In this document: in pieces, positions 61,280 to 64,000 of the stretch
Numbering within the stretch: position 1 is the stretch's first letter
Layout of the letters: every line of letters starts with the position of its first letter
Assembly: GCA_002480525.1 (NCBI GenBank)
Contig: DLCH01000006.1
Span: 117,942 to 181,941 of the forward strand
Origin: Gammaproteobacteria bacterium UBA7803
Lineage (GTDB): Bacteria > Pseudomonadota > Gammaproteobacteria > Pseudomonadales > Azotimanducaceae
Length of the DNA stretch: 64,000 bases
Direction of reading: 5' to 3'
The notes under the pieces: generated by a model
The model's input: only the letters and a program-made list of their open reading frames with translations
Database searches by the model: none
What the model was told of the DNA's origin: nothing
Program-made: the position numbers and the translations under genes

Positions 61280-62467
61280 ATGACGCCACTGACTCGACTC
61301 GCTCTCGGCGCGCTGCTGACCGCCGCCGTCGGCGCCCACGCCGCGCAGCCGGCCCCGGCGGCCGCCGGCCAGGACGACGGGCACCTGCCCGGAGCCGACA
61401 GCTCCGCGCTGTTCTGGCAGGGACGGGAACAGATCGCCGGATTCCGCAACATCGACCGTCTGGCGCCGGTACGATGGATCGCCGCCGGTGACCGGGCGCT
61501 GGAACTCCCCGCGGCCGGCGACGCCATCGGGACGGTGTCCTTCGAGTTCGCCGGCGACACCCTGACCCTCGACGACTACCTCGACCGCCAGCGGGTCGCC
61601 GGCCTGCTGGTGCTGAAGGACGGCAGCGTCGCCTACGAGCGCTACCGGCTGGGCAACGACGCGCAGACCCGCTGGATCTCCTTCTCGGTGGCCAAGTCCG
61701 TCGTCGCCATGCTGATCGGCGCCGCCATCGCCGACGGCTACATCGACAGCGTCGACGAGCGGGTCACCGCCTACCTGCCGCGGCTGGCCGGCTCCGCCTA
61801 CGATCAGGCGACCATCCGCGATCTGCTGCAGATGGCCTCCGGCGTCGCCTGGAACGAGGACTACGCCGACCCGGAGTCCGACGTGGCCCGCGCCACCTAC
61901 GACACGCTGAGCCTGTACGACTACCTCCGTGACAAGCCGCGCAACGCACCGCCCGGCGAGCGGTTCAACTACAACACCGCCGAGACCAACCTGGCGGGCA
62001 CACTGCTGCGCGCGGCCATCGGCAACAACCTGTCGACCTACCTGTCCGAGAAGATCTGGCAGCCGTTCGGCATGGAAAGCGACGCCTACTGGCAGCTCAC
62101 CGAGCCCGGCGGCGGCGAGTTCGGCGGCTGCTGCATCAGCGCCACCCTGCGCGACTACGCCCGGCTCGGCCTGTTCGCCCTGGGCGACGGCCGCCTGGCC
62201 GACGGCAGCCGGGTGCTGCCGGAAGGCTGGATGGCCGAGTCCACCCGGCCGTCACCCGGCTACGACGGCTACGGCTACTTCTGGTGGCTGCACGGGAACG
62301 GCGCCTACGAGGCCATGGGCATCTTCGGCCAGAGCATCTACGTCGACCCGGCGAACGGGGTGGTGATCGCCCAGCACAGCGCCCGCGCCGAGGCCGACCG
62401 GGAAGCGGACTGGGCGATGCAGGCGGCGGCCTACGCGGCGCTGGTCGAGGCGGTCAGCGGCGGCTGA
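61280..62467 (+). CDS. Exported serine beta-lactamase-fold hydrolase
   Basis: 395 residues. Signal peptide MTPLTRLALGALLTAAVGAHA (about 21). Class C beta-lactamase/6-aminohexanoate hydrolase (NylB)-like fold: SVAKS gives S136 and K139 (SxxK), YNT at 231-233 is the YxN motif, and the third motif is probably HGNG/GIFGQ region near 340. The ATG at 61280 has AGGGGG 4-9 bases upstream. It likely acts in the periplasm on an ester, amide or oligomer; antibiotic resistance is not implied. Confidence 0.86.
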   Translation: MTPLTRLALGALLTAAVGAHAAQPAPAAAGQDDGHLPGADSSALFWQGREQIAGFRNIDRLAPVRWIAAGDRALELPAAGDAIGTVSFEFAGDTLTLDDYLDRQRVAGLLVLKDGSVAYERYRLGNDAQTRWISFSVAKSVVAMLIGAAIADGYIDSVDERVTAYLPRLAGSAYDQATIRDLLQMASGVAWNEDYADPESDVARATYDTLSLYDYLRDKPRNAPPGERFNYNTAETNLAGTLLRAAIGNNLSTYLSEKIWQPFGMESDAYWQLTEPGGGEFGGCCISATLRDYARLGLFALGDGRLADGSRVLPEGWMAESTRPSPGYDGYGYFWWLHGNGAYEAMGIFGQSIYVDPANGVVIAQHSARAEADREADWAMQAAAYAALVEAVSGG

Positions 62468-62491
62468 CGCGCGCCTCGTCCACAGGGCGCG

Positions 62492-64000
62492 TCAGGCGAA
62501 TTCGAGCCCGTCGAAGTCGCCGGACTCGCGCCACGCCTTGATGTACTTGAAGTAGGCCGCTGCCCCGGCCGGATAGCCGCGGTTGTACTGCGCGGCCGGC
62601 GACATCGGCTGACCTTCGTTGTTGTAGTAGCCGGGCGTGCAGTCCGCCGAGCCGAGCATCATGCCGGGCCCGGTCATCAGCAGGTCGACCCAGTCCTTCT
62701 GCGCCTGCTCGGTCACTTCCACGGTCTGGTGCCCGCCGTCGAGCGCATGACGGATGACCATGGCGATGGTCATGGCCGACTCGACGATGTTGTGAGGCAC
62801 GTTGGAGATGAGGTTCGCACCCTGGGTGGGCTGCACCCAGAAGGCGTTGGGAAAGCCGTGCACGTGGATGCCGTGCTTGCTGCGCATGCCGTCCTTCCAC
62901 GCCTCGGTCAGCGTCAGGCCGCCGCGGCCCACGGTCTCGAAGCCGGTGCGGGCGACCAGCTCGGTGCCGACCTCGAAGCCGGTGCCGTAGATGATGCAGT
63001 CGACCTCGTACTCCCGGCCGGCGACCACCACCCCCTTCCGGGTGATGCGCTCCACGCCCTGACCGTCGGTATCCAGCAGCACCGTGGCCGGCTGGTTGAA
63101 GGCCTCCAGGTACTCGTCGTGAAAGCAGGGGCGCTTGCAGAGCTGGCGGTACCAGGCCTTGAGCTTCGCCGCGGTGTCCTTGTCCTCGACCACCGCGTCG
63201 ACCCGCCGGCGGATCTCCTCCATCTTCTCGAAGTCCGAGTCCTCGTAGGCCGCGAGCATCTTCAGCGGGTTGCCGCGGTCCTCCTCCGGCAGCTCCATGA
63301 TCTTCGCGCGGATCCGCCGGGACAGGTCGGTCCAGCCGTCCTGCACCAGATCCTCTTCGGCGTCGCCGCCGGTCTGATTGAGGGTGAAGTTCTCCAGCCA
63401 GCGCTGCTGCCAGCCGGGGGTGGCGATGGTCTCGAACCACTCCGGATCGGTGGGCCGGTTGTCGCGCACGTCCACCGAGGACGGCGTGCGCTGGCAGACG
63501 TAGAAGGTCCTGCAGGCCGCCGCCAGCGCCGGAATGCACTGCACCGCCGTGGCGCCGGTGCCGATCAGCGCGACCCGTTTGTCCCCCAGCCGGTCGAGGG
63601 GCGCCCCGGACGGGTCGCCGCCCGTGTACTCGTAGTCCCAGCGGCTGGTGTGGAAGGAGTGGCCCTCGAAGTCCTCGATGCCGGGCACGCCGGGCAGCTT
63701 GGGCACGTGCAGCGGACCCGTGCCCATCGCCACGAACTGGGCGGTGAAGTCGTCGCCGCGGTCGGTGGTGATGCGCCAGACCCGGGCCGACTCGTCCCAC
63801 GTGAGCGTCTTCACCTGGGTGTGGAACAGCGCGTTGTCGTAGAGCCCGTACTGGTTGCCGATGCGCTGGCAGTGCTCGAGGATCTCCGGCGCGTGGGCAT
63901 ACTTTTCCGTCGGCATGTGCCCGGTTTCCTCGAGCAGCGGCATGTACACGAACGACGCCGTGTCGCACATCGCGCCGGGATAGCGGTTCCAGTACCAGGT
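62492..64000 (-). CDS. Baeyer-Villiger type flavin monooxygenase, 5' end cut by window
   Basis: Partial protein, 502 residues visible; it continues upstream past 64000, because translation of 63971-64000 gives TWYWNRYPGA, the conserved segment before MCDTASF. It carries the exact Baeyer-Villiger fingerprint FxGxxxHxxxWD (FEGHSFHTSRWD) and an NADPH fold GTGATAVQ. It inserts oxygen next to a ketone (for example cyclic or steroid ketones) using NADPH and O2. The stop converges with the serine hydrolase, 24 bases away. Confidence 0.9.
   Translation of the reverse strand, partial: TWYWNRYPGAMCDTASFVYMPLLEETGHMPTEKYAHAPEILEHCQRIGNQYGLYDNALFHTQVKTLTWDESARVWRITTDRGDDFTAQFVAMGTGPLHVPKLPGVPGIEDFEGHSFHTSRWDYEYTGGDPSGAPLDRLGDKRVALIGTGATAVQCIPALAAACRTFYVCQRTPSSVDVRDNRPTDPEWFETIATPGWQQRWLENFTLNQTGGDAEEDLVQDGWTDLSRRIRAKIMELPEEDRGNPLKMLAAYEDSDFEKMEEIRRRVDAVVEDKDTAAKLKAWYRQLCKRPCFHDEYLEAFNQPATVLLDTDGQGVERITRKGVVVAGREYEVDCIIYGTGFEVGTELVARTGFETVGRGGLTLTEAWKDGMRSKHGIHVHGFPNAFWVQPTQGANLISNVPHNIVESAMTIAMVIRHALDGGHQTVEVTEQAQKDWVDLLMTGPGMMLGSADCTPGYYNNEGQPMSPAAQYNRGYPAGAAAYFKYIKAWRESGDFDGLEFA

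Noticed and set aside
61280..62467. Beta-lactamase resistance gene
   Set aside because: The class C fold is shared by many esterases and amidases; YNT and the wider context resemble 6-aminohexanoate hydrolase-like enzymes.

Overview
The window is 64 kb of very GC-rich, gene-dense DNA, almost certainly from the chromosome of an aerobic, Gram-negative gammaproteobacterium. Evidence for this is lpxC (lipid A), several outer-membrane beta-barrel genes, a glrK-qseG-glrR-type sensor/lipoprotein/sigma-54 activator operon, a yhiI-rbbA-yhhJ-type exporter, and GTAG-type REP palindromes. Many acyl-CoA and oxidoreductase enzymes point to a heterotroph that degrades lipids and organic acids. No genus can be named from the sequence alone.

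Layout. 1-13.5 kb: metabolic genes (NAD isocitrate dehydrogenase, desaturase, aldo/keto reductase, two crotonases, a TetR regulator, a GCS2 ligase coupled to an M14-type deacylase, rlmD, a flavin oxidoreductase). 13.5-17 kb: a cytoplasmic hybrid histidine kinase with a co-translated small STAS-like protein, and an acyl-CoA dehydrogenase with a clear terminator. 17.25-18.62 kb: a tRNA-Ala(GGC) gene whose 3' 48 bases are duplicated 1.3 kb away. Between the copies lies a winged-helix/nucleotidyltransferase pair that looks like a toxin-antitoxin cassette. 18.8-25.2 kb: an APC permease, then the GlrKR-type system. An exact sigma-54 promoter with two GTC-N10-GAC palindromes follows, in front of EF-hand, BON-domain and beta-barrel envelope genes. 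25.2-29 kb: a beta-CASP metallo-beta-lactamase-fold protein, gltX and a methyltransferase.

29.1-40.5 kb is the most unusual region. Two divergent gene sets encode exported c-type haem proteins, a Tat substrate and outer-membrane barrels. On the minus strand are an HzsA-like di-haem lipoprotein, an SH3-barrel protein, a TIGR04565-like barrel, DUF4266 and DUF3570. On the plus strand are a mono-haem DUF1585-like protein, a LamG di-haem lipoprotein and a DUF1501-like Tat protein. They share a 313-bp control region with two CRP/FNR-type palindromes. I infer an envelope redox or export machine of unknown function.

40.5-64 kb: a Zn-ribbon/methyltransferase fusion, an XRE-DUF2975 pair, lpxC, a frameshifted GPH-family transporter, a three-part ABC exporter downstream of an amidohydrolase, an aldehyde dehydrogenase and an SDR in one long minus-strand series, an AidB-like acyl-CoA dehydrogenase, a hemolysin-III protein, a split B12-dependent ribonucleotide reductase, a serine hydrolase and a Baeyer-Villiger monooxygenase running off the right edge. 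GTAG REP palindromes occur at about 29.0, 30.3 and 40.5 kb. I saw no CRISPR array, rRNA, integrase or intact IS element.
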